Source: an uncultured Oscillospiraceae bacterium (lineage in GTDB: Bacteria > Bacillota > Clostridia > Oscillospirales > Acutalibacteraceae). Taken from it: 38,519 nt of DNA. A program made the translations under genes and the position numbers. Below the pieces are notes generated by a model that was not told the origin of the DNA, did no database searches, and saw nothing but the letters and a program-made list of their open reading frames with translations. Positions within the stretch are counted from its first letter, which is position 1. The number at the start of each line of letters is the position of its first letter. Location: assembly GCA_902465155.1 (NCBI GenBank), contig CABQLY010000018.1:1-38519 (forward strand), in the 5' to 3' direction. Positions 1 to 8,108 of the stretch are shown piece after piece.

Positions 1-87
1 CTTGGCGGCGGCCAGCTCGGCCGGCGTGTTTACCGTAACGCTGCCGTTTTCGTAATAATACAGCTTCCAGGTTCCGTTTAAATTCAT
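1..87 (-). CDS. N-terminus of a glycoside hydrolase-like protein (partial)
   Basis: Only the first 29 codons are inside the window; the gene runs off the left edge. It starts with ATG at 87 after a clear GGAGGT ribosome binding site at about 94-99. The peptide opens MNLNGTWKLYYYENG, which resembles the start of glycoside hydrolase family 2 enzymes, where an LNGTW-type strand begins the N-terminal sugar-binding beta-sandwich. The assignment is an inference from a short peptide. Its divergent position next to an AraC-type regulator fits a carbohydrate-utilisation gene. Confidence 0.45.
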   Translation of the reverse strand, partial: MNLNGTWKLYYYENGSVTVNTPAELAAAK

Positions 88-210
88 TCAAATACCTCCC
101 GTAGGGTTCCGTTTTTAGCGGTTGCAATTTTACTGCTACCATTGTAACACTTTTGGGTTTAATTTGTTCTTATATCTTTGCATAAAATTACAGTTTTTTT
201 GGTTTTAGTG

Positions 211-239
211 TTGAAATGTAAAAATAATTGTGTTAAAAT
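211..239 (+). promoter_or_regulatory. Sigma-A-type promoter for the AraC regulator
   Basis: TTGAAA at 211-216 and TAAAAT at 234-239 are separated by exactly 17 nt, about 65 nt upstream of the regulator start. The gap 88-303 is AT-rich and must also hold the leftward promoter of the glycoside hydrolase, for which I see no convincing -35/-10 pair. Confidence 0.55.
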
Positions 240-303
240 GCCTTTAAGAATTTTAAATAGCAAATATTTTTAAAAATAACACAACGGGGCTGGGTGGGGT
301 TTT

Positions 304-1131
304 ATGCCAAAAAAAGTAGATTTTTTCTCTTTACCGGCAAAGCTGACGCAAGAGGTTGGTATTCGGGTAGAGCAGCGCTACTGCACGCCGCAGGCTTACT
401 CCCAAATACATCGCCACGATTATTTGGAAATTGAGCTGATTATGCAAGGCGGCGGCGAACAGCTGCTAAACGGCAGCCTTTACAAGCTGCAAAACGGCAG
501 CATTTCTATTCTGCGGCCGGCCGATTTACACGGCGTTACCCTAAACAAGCCCACCCGCTATTACAACATCAGCTTTTCTGAGCATTTATTAGACCACGCG
601 CTGCTGCAATCAATTGCCGCTTTTCGCGGTAACCTTTACGCCGTTTTAACGGGCGAGGAATTTTCTATGGCCGGGCTATTGTGCCAAGCCCTTTTGTTAG
701 AGGCCGGGCGCCCCAAAGCCAACAAGCTGATTTTGCACCGTTTGTTAGAATGTTTAATGCTAACCGTGCAAAAAAGGCTGGCGTTAACGCTGCCGCCCCC
801 CAGCGAGCAGCAGGAGCCGCTGCAGGCCGCCTTAACCTATTTGCAAATGCATTTTATGGAAAATCCAACCCTGCAGCAGGTTGCCAAGGTGGCCCACTAC
901 AACGCCAGCCATTTTAGCACCTGCTTTCACCGTGAAATGAAGCAAACCTACTCGCAATACTTAAACCACCTAAAAATTAGCTACGCTAAAAATTTGTTAA
1001 TTACAACCGATTTAAAAATTGAGCGCATTGGCAGCGAGTGCGGCTTTTGCTCGGAATCTAACTTTTTAAGGGTGTTTAAGCAGGTTACCGGAACCTCGCC
1101 CTTGGCGTACCGCCGCGAAGCGCACAACTAA
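304..1131 (+). CDS. AraC-family transcriptional regulator
   Basis: A 275-aa protein with the usual two-part layout. Residues about 15-100 form a cupin-like ligand-binding domain (HRHDYLEIELIMQGGG, then ELIM/LNGSLYKL strands), and residues about 175-272 form the double helix-turn-helix AraC DNA-binding domain (PTLQQVAKVAHYNASHFS and the second helix pair ending SPLAYRRE). Such proteins sense a sugar and regulate adjacent catabolic genes. It lies divergent to a glycoside hydrolase-like gene at the window edge and about 400 bp from a convergent rhamnulokinase, so control of one or both is plausible but not shown. The start at 304 is preceded by a G-rich GGGTGGGG segment rather than a canonical AGGAGG. 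It is complete and typical in length. Confidence 0.9.
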   Translation: MPKKVDFFSLPAKLTQEVGIRVEQRYCTPQAYSQIHRHDYLEIELIMQGGGEQLLNGSLYKLQNGSISILRPADLHGVTLNKPTRYYNISFSEHLLDHALLQSIAAFRGNLYAVLTGEEFSMAGLLCQALLLEAGRPKANKLILHRLLECLMLTVQKRLALTLPPPSEQQEPLQAALTYLQMHFMENPTLQQVAKVAHYNASHFSTCFHREMKQTYSQYLNHLKISYAKNLLITTDLKIERIGSECGFCSESNFLRVFKQVTGTSPLAYRREAHN

Positions 1132-1549
1132 AGCCTGCATTTACCGCCGAAAGGGGTGGGGCAAAAGCGCTAAAAGCCCAAAAAGCAACCGCCAAAAACA
1201 AGCGCACAAAGCAGGTACAAGGCCGAAAAACCAGTGAAAAAACGAAGCAAAAGGCAAAAAACGCCGCCCGTATTTGCCTAACCGCATTAAAACAAACAAC
1301 CCTGTTGCCGGTTTTTAAGCCCGGCGGCAGGGTTGTTTGTTCTTTTAGCGTACATTTTGCAACAATGCCTTAGGCAGTGCCCCAATGAAAAGCCAAGCGC
1401 CAAAAAGTTAAAAGCCCCTTTTTTAGGCTGGTCTTTTCTAAACAATTTGAAAGCACCAACAACATTGCCAAACTGCTGCTTTTTTAAATCAACGCCAAAA
1501 AAGTACCCAAAAGCGGTTTAAGCCTGTTACGGTCTGCTTTTTCAACCGT
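1132..1549. other. Non-coding gap between araC-type gene and rhaB
   Basis: These 418 nt lie between two convergent genes. Apart from the strong hairpin at 1291-1341 I see no gene. Short open frames here are low-complexity (Lys/Ala/Pro-rich) without ribosome binding sites. A weaker imperfect hairpin around 1498-1535 could terminate the leftward rhaB transcript. Confidence 0.6.
1291..1345 (+). terminator. Intrinsic terminator
   Basis: A 14-bp perfect outer stem (1291-1304 with 1328-1341) continues, after a TT/GG mismatch, into a 5-bp GCCGG/CCGGC inner stem, followed by CTTTT. It ends the AraC transcript. The left side is A-rich too, so it may act in both directions. Confidence 0.75.
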
Positions 1550-3022
1550 TTACCGGCCAATGTACTTTTTAAACTCGGCGTAGGCGGCCTCGGCGTTGGG
1601 GTCTGCCTGCGGCTGGTACTGCTTTAGGGGAAAGCTGTTTGCAATAATCCCGCGCGCTTCGTTTAAATCTTTAATTAGCCCAAACGCCATAAACTGAATG
1701 GCAACATTGCCGGTAACCGTTGCCTCTACCGGCCCGGCCACTACCGGCCGGCCGCAGTAATCGGCCGCCATAGAGCACAGCAGCTGGTCTTTAATTCCGC
1801 CGCCGATCATGTGAATAACGGGGTATTTTTTGCCGGTAAGCTGCTCCATAACCTCAATTGCGTACTTGTACTTAAAGGCCAAGCTTTGGTAAATGCAGCG
1901 CAGAATTTCGCCCATTCCCTGCGGAACATATTGCCCGGTACGGCGGCAAAACTCGGCTACGCGGGCCGGCATATTTCCGGGGGCAACAAAATCCTTCGCG
2001 TCGGGGTCAATAAAGCACAAAAACGGCTTGGCTGCCCGTGCGGCGCGCTCCATCTCGTCAAACGAAACATCTAACCCCTGGCGTTTAAACTCCTGCCGGG
2101 ATTGCTGAATAAGCCAAAGGCCCATAATATTTTTTAAATAACGCACCTTGCCGTCGCTGGCGCCCTCGTTGGTGAAATCGGCGTCGCTGGAATTTTTAGT
2201 TAAAACCGGTTTTTCCAGCACCGTGCCTAAAAGCGACCAGGTGCCGCAGCTAATGTAGGCGTAATCGGCCTGCTGCGTAGGCACCGAGGCTACTGCCGAA
2301 GCGGTATCGTGCGAGGCTACGGCAATTACCGGCACGCTGTTACAGTGCAGCTCCTCACAAATTTCGGGTAATAAGTTTCCGTAAACCTCACCGGGCATAA
2401 TAATTTTGCCAAAAAGCTCTTTAGAAAGGCCCAGCTTTGAAAGCACCTTTTCGCTCCAATCATGCGTGCGGGGGTCTAACAGGTTGGTGGTAGAGGCGTT
2501 GGTGTACTCTATCCGTTTGACACCGGTCAAAAAGTAGGCAAACAAATCCGGCATCATTAAAAGGGTTTTGGCCTGCTTTAAAACCTCCGGCCGCTCGCTT
2601 AATAAATACTGCAGCTGGTACAAGGTGTTAAAGGAAACGCACTGAATCCCCGTTTCGGCGTAAACCTCGTCCTTGCTCATTTTTTTAAAAAATTCAGCCG
2701 GAATGTTATCGGTTCGGGTATCGCGGTAGTGGGACGGGTTGCCAATTAGCTCGCCCTGCTCGTTTAAAAGGCCAAAATCAACGCCCCAGGTATCAATACC
2801 AATAGCGCTAAAACCGCCGGCAGCGTTGGCATTTAAAATGCCCTGCTTAATTTCGTGAAACAGGCGCAGCACATCCCAATAAAGGCGCGAGCCTATTTGC
2901 ACCGGGTCGTTTGAAAAACGGTGAATTTCGGTAATTTCAAGCTTGCCGTCTACTAATTTTGAAAGCATGGCACGGCCGCTGGAGGCGCCGAAATCAAAAG
3001 CTAAAATTGTTTTTTGTGACAT
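1550..3022 (-). CDS. rhaB: Rhamnulokinase
   Basis: A 490-aa FGGY-family sugar kinase that phosphorylates L-rhamnulose to L-rhamnulose 1-phosphate with ATP, in the cytoplasmic L-rhamnose pathway. Visible signatures: the N-terminal phosphate-binding loop FDFGASSGR at residues 9-17, GIDTWGVDFG near 75-84, SHDTASAVASVP in the middle, and the C-terminal ATPase motif IHMIGGGIKDQLLCS followed by GPVEATVTGN, which is typical of RhaB rather than xylulo- or glycerol kinase. Length matches the family. The ATG at 3022 follows a GGGAGGA ribosome binding site. No isomerase or aldolase gene is adjacent, so the rest of the pathway must lie elsewhere. The AraC-type regulator downstream is a candidate controller. 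Confidence 0.9.
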   Translation of the reverse strand: MSQKTILAFDFGASSGRAMLSKLVDGKLEITEIHRFSNDPVQIGSRLYWDVLRLFHEIKQGILNANAAGGFSAIGIDTWGVDFGLLNEQGELIGNPSHYRDTRTDNIPAEFFKKMSKDEVYAETGIQCVSFNTLYQLQYLLSERPEVLKQAKTLLMMPDLFAYFLTGVKRIEYTNASTTNLLDPRTHDWSEKVLSKLGLSKELFGKIIMPGEVYGNLLPEICEELHCNSVPVIAVASHDTASAVASVPTQQADYAYISCGTWSLLGTVLEKPVLTKNSSDADFTNEGASDGKVRYLKNIMGLWLIQQSRQEFKRQGLDVSFDEMERAARAAKPFLCFIDPDAKDFVAPGNMPARVAEFCRRTGQYVPQGMGEILRCIYQSLAFKYKYAIEVMEQLTGKKYPVIHMIGGGIKDQLLCSMAADYCGRPVVAGPVEATVTGNVAIQFMAFGLIKDLNEARGIIANSFPLKQYQPQADPNAEAAYAEFKKYIGR

Positions 3023-3253
3023 AAAAAAATGTTCCTCCCAAAAAATATTTTAATTGAATATTTTTAAAAACCGCACCCATAATAAAGGTACGGGCGAGCT
3101 TTGCTGCCTTTTGGCCGGCAAAAACAAGGGCGCCAAAAGCGTAAGCCGTTGGTTTGCGCCGGTTTTCGGCGGCCTGCAAAGCTCAACCTGCTAAAGCAGC
3201 GGGGCGTTACCGCCGCGCGGTTTGTAGAATTTTTTTAAAAATGAGGTGTTAGA

Positions 3254-3478
3254 ATGAATGTTTTTGACCGCATTTGCTTAATTTTGGTAATTATTGGCGG
3301 CATTAACTGGGGCAGCATTGGCCTGTTTAGTTTTGACATTGTTGCCTGGATCTTTGGTGGACAAACAGCCGTGTTCAGCCGAATTATTTACACGCTGGTA
3401 GCGTTGGCGGCAATTTGGTGCATTTCGCTGTTGTTTAGAAACGAGGACGCCCCCGCAACCGAAGCTACACGCAACTAA
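3254..3478 (+). CDS. DUF378 family small membrane protein
   Basis: A 74-aa protein with two predicted transmembrane helices (residues about 5-28 and 42-62) and a short charged tail. The N-terminal INWGSIGLFSFD segment with an aromatic/Gly pattern is characteristic of DUF378 proteins (YuzA-like), whose function is unknown. ATG at 3254 follows GAGGTG. It is a stand-alone gene between rhaB (divergent) and the ABC transporter (convergent). Confidence 0.8.
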   Translation: MNVFDRICLILVIIGGINWGSIGLFSFDIVAWIFGGQTAVFSRIIYTLVALAAIWCISLLFRNEDAPATEATRN

Positions 3479-3919
3479 ACGCGGCCGCAGGGCCGTACAT
3501 ACCCGCCAATTTTTAAACCGGGCAAGGTATTATTGAATTCAAAAAAATTATAGCGGTTTTAAGGGCTTTTGTCAACCCCCCGGCGCCAATACAGCCCGCG
3601 CAAAGCAGCTATTTATTTTTGCCCCAAAACACTTGGTCGATGCCAAACCCTTTTAAAACTGTGGGGCGGCTCATTGGCGCAAAGCTACCTGCCAAAAACC
3701 CTTTACCGCGCTAAAAACTACCATTTATAAAAATTGCCGCTTTTTTAAAGTCGCTAAGTTTGTGAAAGCTGCTAAGTTGGCAAAAACGCCATATTGCAAA
3801 AGGAGCCTAATTTAAGAGCCTAATTGATGAATAGGCATTAATAAACAACGCCAAAATTACAAAAGCGCGAACCACGCTAAAAAGCCACCCGTCTTAAAAA
3901 ACAGGTGGCTTAAAAAAGC
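3479..3919. other. Non-coding gap after DUF378 gene
   Basis: About 440 nt without a convincing gene. The only clear element is the leftward terminator at 3882-3911. The remainder is AT-rich with G/C-rich patches and no recognisable promoter, RNA or repeat. Confidence 0.55.
3882..3911 (-). terminator. Terminator of amino acid ABC operon
   Basis: An 8-bp stem AAGCCACC (3882-3889) / GGTGGCTT (3904-3911). Read leftward it is followed by a T-run, directly after the ATPase gene stop. Confidence 0.75.
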
Positions 3920-4669
3920 TTACAGCACGCAGCTTAAAAAATCCTTGGTGCGCTGCTGCTTGGGATTTGCAAAAATTTCCTGCGGGGTGCCCTCCTCGCA
4001 AATAACGCCGTCGGCCATGAACAAAATGCGATCGGCAACATCCCGTGCAAAGCCCATTTCGTGCGTTACTACCACCATGGTCATGCCCTCGGCGGCCAGC
4101 TGCTTCATTACCTGCAGCACCTCGCCTACCATTTCCGGGTCTAAGGCGGAGGTAGGTTCATCAAACAGCATAATATCGGGGTTCATGCACAGTGCGCGGG
4201 CAATGGCAACCCGCTGCTTTTGCCCGCCCGAAAGCTGCGAGGGGTACGCCTCGGCTTTGTCTGAAAGGCCTACCTTTTCCAGCATTTGCAGGGCGTGCAC
4301 CCGGGCTTGGTCCTTGGTTTCTTTTTTTAAATCTACCGGGGCCAGCATTAAATTCTCCAACACATTTAGGTTGTTAAACAAATTAAAGTGCTGAAATACC
4401 ATGCCAACATTCTCCCGCATTTTGTTAATGTTGGTTTTTTTGCTTGAAACATCGTACCCGTCTACCGTAACAGTGCCGGAGGTAATGTCCTCCAGCCGGT
4501 TTAAGCAACGCAAAAAGGTAGATTTACCGCTGCCGGAGGGGCCAATAACAACCACAACCTCGCCCTCGTAAATGTTGGTGGTAATGCCCTGTAAAACCTT
4601 AAGGCTGTGAAAGGATTTGCAAAGTTCCTCTACATGAATTTTAATGTTATTTTTATTTACGGCCAACAT
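3920..4669 (-). CDS. Polar amino acid ABC transporter, ATP-binding protein
   Basis: A 249-aa ATPase of the GlnQ/HisP group that powers import of a polar amino acid. Walker A GPSGSGKST at residues 43-51, Q-loop around 93, ABC signature LSGGQKQR at 146-153, Walker B IMLFDEP at 166-172, and the switch histidine in VVVTHEM near 203 are all intact. The start ATG at 4669 follows AAGGAGACTGA and overlaps the 3' end of the permease gene by 17 nt, showing translational coupling in the operon binding protein-permease-ATPase. A terminator follows immediately. The substrate cannot be set by sequence inspection. Confidence 0.93.
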   Translation of the reverse strand: MLAVNKNNIKIHVEELCKSFHSLKVLQGITTNIYEGEVVVVIGPSGSGKSTFLRCLNRLEDITSGTVTVDGYDVSSKKTNINKMRENVGMVFQHFNLFNNLNVLENLMLAPVDLKKETKDQARVHALQMLEKVGLSDKAEAYPSQLSGGQKQRVAIARALCMNPDIMLFDEPTSALDPEMVGEVLQVMKQLAAEGMTMVVVTHEMGFARDVADRILFMADGVICEEGTPQEIFANPKQQRTKDFLSCVL

Positions 4670-5324
4670 TCAGTCTCCTTTCCACCAGCTTGGCAATTTT
4701 TGAAAGAATGGTAATTACAACCAGGTACATAAAGCCTACCAGCGCCCAGGTCTCAAACGATTTAAAGGTGTTTGCCACCACATTTTGGGCGCTGTTAACC
4801 AGCTCCGGAAAGCCAATTACCGAAAGAATAGAGGTATCCTTTAAAGTAATAATAAACTGGTTAATAATGCTGGGGATCATGGTGCGAATGGCCTGCGGCA
4901 GCACCACCCGGTGCATGGAGCGCCAATAGGGCAGCCCTAAGCTGCGGGCGGCCTCCATTTGGCCTTTATCTACCGACTGAATACCGGCGCGAATAATTTC
5001 GGCCATGTAGGCACCGCAGTTTAGCGCCAAGCAAATGGTGCCGGCTGTTAAGGCCGAAAGCGTTATGTTAACCCCAACAATGTTTTGAAAAAAGTACGGT
5101 ACGCCGAAAAACACAAAAAAGGCCAAAACAATCATTGGTACGCCGCGAACAATATCTACAAAAATTTGTGCAATAATGTTGCACACGCGGCTTTTTACAA
5201 CGCTTAACATACCAAACAACAAGCCTAAAATGCAAGCAAAAAGCAAGCCGCACAGTGCCAAAAGCAGGGTTTGACCCATTGCGCGCAGCAGCAGGTGCCC
5301 GTACTCGGTAATAATTCTAACCAT
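4653..5324 (-). CDS. Polar amino acid ABC transporter, permease
   Basis: A 223-aa inner-membrane permease of the HisM/GlnP type with about five transmembrane helices. The EAA loop that docks onto the ATPase is visible as QMEAARSLGLPYWRSMHRVV, around residues 120-140. The family signature GVPMIVLAFFVFFGVP follows the second helix. It probably works as a homodimer because there is only one permease gene in the cluster. The start at 5324 is preceded by AAAGGAGCTGCCA. Its translation lies downstream of a hairpin (5347-5373), which should lower its level relative to the binding protein. Confidence 0.93.
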   Translation of the reverse strand: MVRIITEYGHLLLRAMGQTLLLALCGLLFACILGLLFGMLSVVKSRVCNIIAQIFVDIVRGVPMIVLAFFVFFGVPYFFQNIVGVNITLSALTAGTICLALNCGAYMAEIIRAGIQSVDKGQMEAARSLGLPYWRSMHRVVLPQAIRTMIPSIINQFIITLKDTSILSVIGFPELVNSAQNVVANTFKSFETWALVGFMYLVVITILSKIAKLVERRLNVGRK

Positions 5325-5346
5325 TGGCAGCTCCTTTCACAACAAA

Positions 5347-5373
5347 ACGGAACACCGGGTTACGGTGTTCCGT
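5347..5373 (-). terminator. Attenuating hairpin between binding protein and permease genes
   Basis: A perfect 11-bp stem (ACGGAACACCG at 5347-5357, its complement at 5363-5373) with a 5-nt loop, followed on the minus strand by TTTTG. It sits inside the operon just after the binding-protein stop. It is probably a partial terminator or 3' end stabiliser that yields more binding protein than permease/ATPase. Confidence 0.65.
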
Positions 5374-5407
5374 AAAAATATTTTAACAAACCGTAAAAGC
5401 CTAACGC

Positions 5408-6202
5408 TTAGCCAAGGTATTTCTTTAAAATTTCGTCGTACTTACCGTTGGCTTTAATATTTTTTAAGCCCTTGTTAAACAGGTCTAAAAATTCTTGACG
5501 GTCAGCTTTGTGAATGGCCAAACCGTAGGGGGAACCGGCGTTTTCGGTGCCTTCTACAATTTTAAGGCCTAAATTGGCGTTATCTTTAATGGTGGCGGCC
5601 ATAATCGGCGTATCCTCAAAGCAGGCAACGGCCTGTTTGCCGGTTACAGCCTGATACATGGTTGGGGAATCTTTAAAATAGTTAATTTTAAAGCCGTATT
5701 TATCTTTTAAGCTTTCGGCGTAGGTTGCGCCCTCGGTGCCGGTTTTAACCGCAACGGTTTTGCCCTTTAGGCTGTCAAACCCGGTAATGTCAGAATCCTT
5801 AGCTACGGTCATGCACTGGGTGGCGGTGTAATAGCCGTCCGAGAAGATCCAGCCCTCGTTCTTACGCTTTTCGGTAATCGAGGCGCCGGCAATCATCGCG
5901 TCGGCCTGGCCGGCCTGGCAAGCGGCAATAGAAGCGTCCCAGCCTAAGCTTTTCAGCTCATATTTAAAGCCCTGGTCTTCGGCAATGGCTTTTAAAATGT
6001 CAACATCAATGCCAACAAAGGCGCCGGTGCTGTCGGTGTACTCAAAGGGTTTAAAGGTGGTATCGGTGGCAACTACCCAAACCTTAGCGTCGGTTTTGCC
6101 GGAAGCCTCGGAAGTTGTTTTTTCACTGCCGCAGCCCGCAAAGCTGAGCGCTGCTAAAACCGCTGCTAAACCAACGCACGCGGTACGAATAAGTTTTTTC
6201 AT
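5408..6202 (-). CDS. Polar amino acid ABC transporter, substrate-binding lipoprotein
   Basis: A 264-aa periplasmic-binding-protein family 3 member (SBP_bac_3). The chosen ATG at 6202 follows AGGAGG (about 6210-6215); an in-frame extension upstream adds 27 residues without signal character and would include the promoter, so it is rejected. The N-terminus MKKLIRTACV with a hydrophobic core and lipobox LSFAGC gives lipid-anchored Cys24. The mature domain shows the family pattern: FKPFEY near the start, GIDVDILKAIAEDQGFKYE, AMIAGASITEKRK, and VAVKTGTEGATY in the second lobe. It captures an amino acid at the outer face of the membrane and delivers it to the permease encoded downstream. Confidence 0.93.
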   Translation of the reverse strand: MKKLIRTACVGLAAVLAALSFAGCGSEKTTSEASGKTDAKVWVVATDTTFKPFEYTDSTGAFVGIDVDILKAIAEDQGFKYELKSLGWDASIAACQAGQADAMIAGASITEKRKNEGWIFSDGYYTATQCMTVAKDSDITGFDSLKGKTVAVKTGTEGATYAESLKDKYGFKINYFKDSPTMYQAVTGKQAVACFEDTPIMAATIKDNANLGLKIVEGTENAGSPYGLAIHKADRQEFLDLFNKGLKNIKANGKYDEILKKYLG

Positions 6203-6230
6203 AAAAATTCCTCCTAAATTAATATCCTCT

Positions 6231-6259
6231 ATTGTACCATATTTTTGTGAAGTTGTAAA
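6231..6259 (-). promoter_or_regulatory. Promoter of amino acid ABC operon
   Basis: On the minus strand, TTTACA (6254-6259) and TACAAT (6231-6236) are separated by 17 nt, 30 nt upstream of the binding-protein start. A second copy of the CTTTACAA motif occurs about 40 nt further upstream, inside a near-palindrome at about 6294-6307; it could be an operator half-site. Confidence 0.65.
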
Positions 6260-6306
6260 GTTTAAATGTAAGGTTTCTAACAAAAATTACTTAACTTTGT
6301 AAAGTT

Positions 6307-6987
6307 TTAACGCGTTTTTGCCAAATTAACCGCCTCTAAATAATAAATCGGCAGCTGCTGCGCCAAAAACCGCGCCTCGTATTCTGTTACAATGTTCCCC
6401 TTGGGGTTGGTGGCGTGGTAATTCAGCGAAACGGCCTTTAGCGCATACCCGTTTTGCGAAAATTGCAGCAGCGAATACTCAAACAGCTGGGCGTTATCGG
6501 TTTTTTGAAAAATAACGGCCCCAGGCGTTAAAAGCTCACGGTAAATTTTTAAAAAGCGCGGGGCGGTAAGGCGGTGATCGGCGTAGCTGTTTTTTTGAAA
6601 AGGGGTAGAAAAATTTAAGTACAGCGCCGTTACTTTACCGGCCGGCAGCAGCCGACCCAAATACTCGGCCGCGCAGCACAAATATTTTAAATTGCCAATT
6701 TTTTGCGCCTTGGTTTTTTCGCAGGCCTCTACCAGCACATTGCGGCATTTTTCAACCCCTAATACATTAACCTTAGGGTTTTGGCGGGCAAATTCGCGGG
6801 CAAAATGCCCACGCCCGCTGCCAATTTCCAGCACCAGCGGCGCGGCGCGGCCAAACAGAGCGTTTAAATCTACCGGCTCGGTAGCGTCCGGCAGGTCGTA
6901 GTGCAATTGCTCACAGCGCGGGACCAAAAAAATGTCGCCGCAGGCGGCCAGTCGTTCGTCCAAATTCTTTTTACAGCGCATCCTCAT
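6307..6987 (-). CDS. trmB: tRNA (guanine-N7-)-methyltransferase TrmB family, altered motif
   Basis: A 226-aa SAM-dependent methyltransferase that by family would make m7G46 in tRNA variable loops. Evidence: N-terminal MRMRCKKNL (family MRxR start), SAM motif I VLEIGSGRGHFA at about 52-63, GVEKCRNV at 77-84, and the C-terminal block NIVTEYEARFLAQQLPIYYLE, which is characteristic of TrmB. Unusual: the strongly conserved DPWPKxRH-type block is here STPFQKNSYADHRL (about 127-140), with Thr128 in place of the Asp. Function may be modified. It lies 14 nt after the SGNH hydrolase gene, and its AAAGGA ribosome binding site overlaps that gene's stop codon, so the two are cotranscribed. Confidence 0.8.
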   Translation of the reverse strand: MRMRCKKNLDERLAACGDIFLVPRCEQLHYDLPDATEPVDLNALFGRAAPLVLEIGSGRGHFAREFARQNPKVNVLGVEKCRNVLVEACEKTKAQKIGNLKYLCCAAEYLGRLLPAGKVTALYLNFSTPFQKNSYADHRLTAPRFLKIYRELLTPGAVIFQKTDNAQLFEYSLLQFSQNGYALKAVSLNYHATNPKGNIVTEYEARFLAQQLPIYYLEAVNLAKTR

Positions 6988-7001
6988 GCCGGTTTCATCC
7001 T

Positions 7002-7829
7002 TTAATCCTGCCCTTTTGCCGTGGCAATTAATCCTTCGTTATTTGTGGCAATTAGCCCGGCGTATTTAAAATCGTCCGGCTCTTTGCGAATGTAGTAATC
7101 AATGTACGCCATAACCATTTCGGCCGTTAAGCGGTAGCCGGTTGGGGTTAGATGCCCGTTTAAGTAAAACGCGCGGCGAAACGCTTCGTCGTACGGCGGG
7201 GCAAAGGTTCTAAAATCCAGCACATAAGTATCTTTGTTCTGTGCCGCCAGATCCCGCAGCAATGCAGCGTGCTCATTATAAAGCCGCTCACCCTCGTCAC
7301 TTTCGTTTTCCTTTTTAGGGCAGGTTATTAAAAAGAACTTAGCAAAGGGCGAAATTTGGCGGTATTTAGCTAAAATTTTGGTGTAATAGCCCGTAAAGCT
7401 GTTGGCGCAGGGGGCGTTAGGGTCGGTTACAATATCTTGCTTGGTGCCAAAGGCTAGGTCGCCATTTTTCATAGCGCTAACATCATTTACACCCAGCGCA
7501 AAAATGTAGGCCTGGGCCTTTTTAGCCGGGTCAAAAAAACCGTTTTCATCGGCGTAGGAATTTAGGTACCATTTGGCCGACATTCCCCCGCGGGAAAAGT
7601 TGTAGACCTTGCTGCCCAGCGTTCGGGCCATAAACTGCCCCCAGGAGTATTCGTACTGGTCAAAGTAATAATACCCCTCCTCCTGCGGCTTTTTAATTTC
7701 AAATTCGCCGGAAGAAAGGCTATCCCCCACGCAGGCAATGGTGCGGAAAATTGCCGCAAAGCCCCCGTTTTGCGGAATACGGTCCAGCGGTTTTTCACCC
7801 TTGTTAAAATAATAATCTTGCAGGTTCAT
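7002..7829 (-). CDS. SGNH/GDSL-type hydrolase
   Basis: A 275-aa esterase/lipase-fold hydrolase. Block I VGDSLSSGE (Ser37 nucleophile), block II Gly in FSRGGMSAK (about 79-86), block III GVND (113-116), and the C-terminal catalytic His in YLNGHLTPTGY are all present. There is no signal peptide, so it should be cytoplasmic. The natural substrate is unknown; family members deacylate sugars or lipids. The start at 7829 follows GGAGAG; a 20-residue upstream extension lacks a ribosome binding site and is rejected. It forms a two-gene operon with trmB. Confidence 0.85.
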   Translation of the reverse strand: MNLQDYYFNKGEKPLDRIPQNGGFAAIFRTIACVGDSLSSGEFEIKKPQEEGYYYFDQYEYSWGQFMARTLGSKVYNFSRGGMSAKWYLNSYADENGFFDPAKKAQAYIFALGVNDVSAMKNGDLAFGTKQDIVTDPNAPCANSFTGYYTKILAKYRQISPFAKFFLITCPKKENESDEGERLYNEHAALLRDLAAQNKDTYVLDFRTFAPPYDEAFRRAFYLNGHLTPTGYRLTAEMVMAYIDYYIRKEPDDFKYAGLIATNNEGLIATAKGQD

Positions 7830-7906
7830 GTTTTCTCTCCAAAAAATAATAATTCTAAACGGCGCCCCAAAAACAGCGGCCTCAAACACTAAAATAACCC
7901 CTAACT

Positions 7907-8043
7907 TAAAGCGCCAAACGCCGTACCTACTTTGCGCGGCATTGCTTTTGGCTTCTAAAGCCGGCCGCTGCCTAAAACACCAACGCCGTACCGGCTTTGC
8001 ACAGCGCTGCCTTAGGGGGCAAATGCTCGGTGCCTAAAGCGCC
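7907..8043. repeat. Degenerate tandem repeat of about 62-66 nt
   Basis: The intergenic stretch 7830-8108 holds two imperfect copies plus the start of a third, each opening with TAAARCRCC (7907, 7973, 8035) and continuing AACGCCGTACC and CTTTGC. It is non-coding. It may be an old duplication in the untranslated region between the metallophosphoesterase and SGNH genes. Confidence 0.5.
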
Positions 8044-8108
8044 AAAATTTTGTGCCCCAAAGCTAAAAAATTTGCCTTTGGTTTGTTCCGTTTAAGCTTT
8101 AACGCCCG

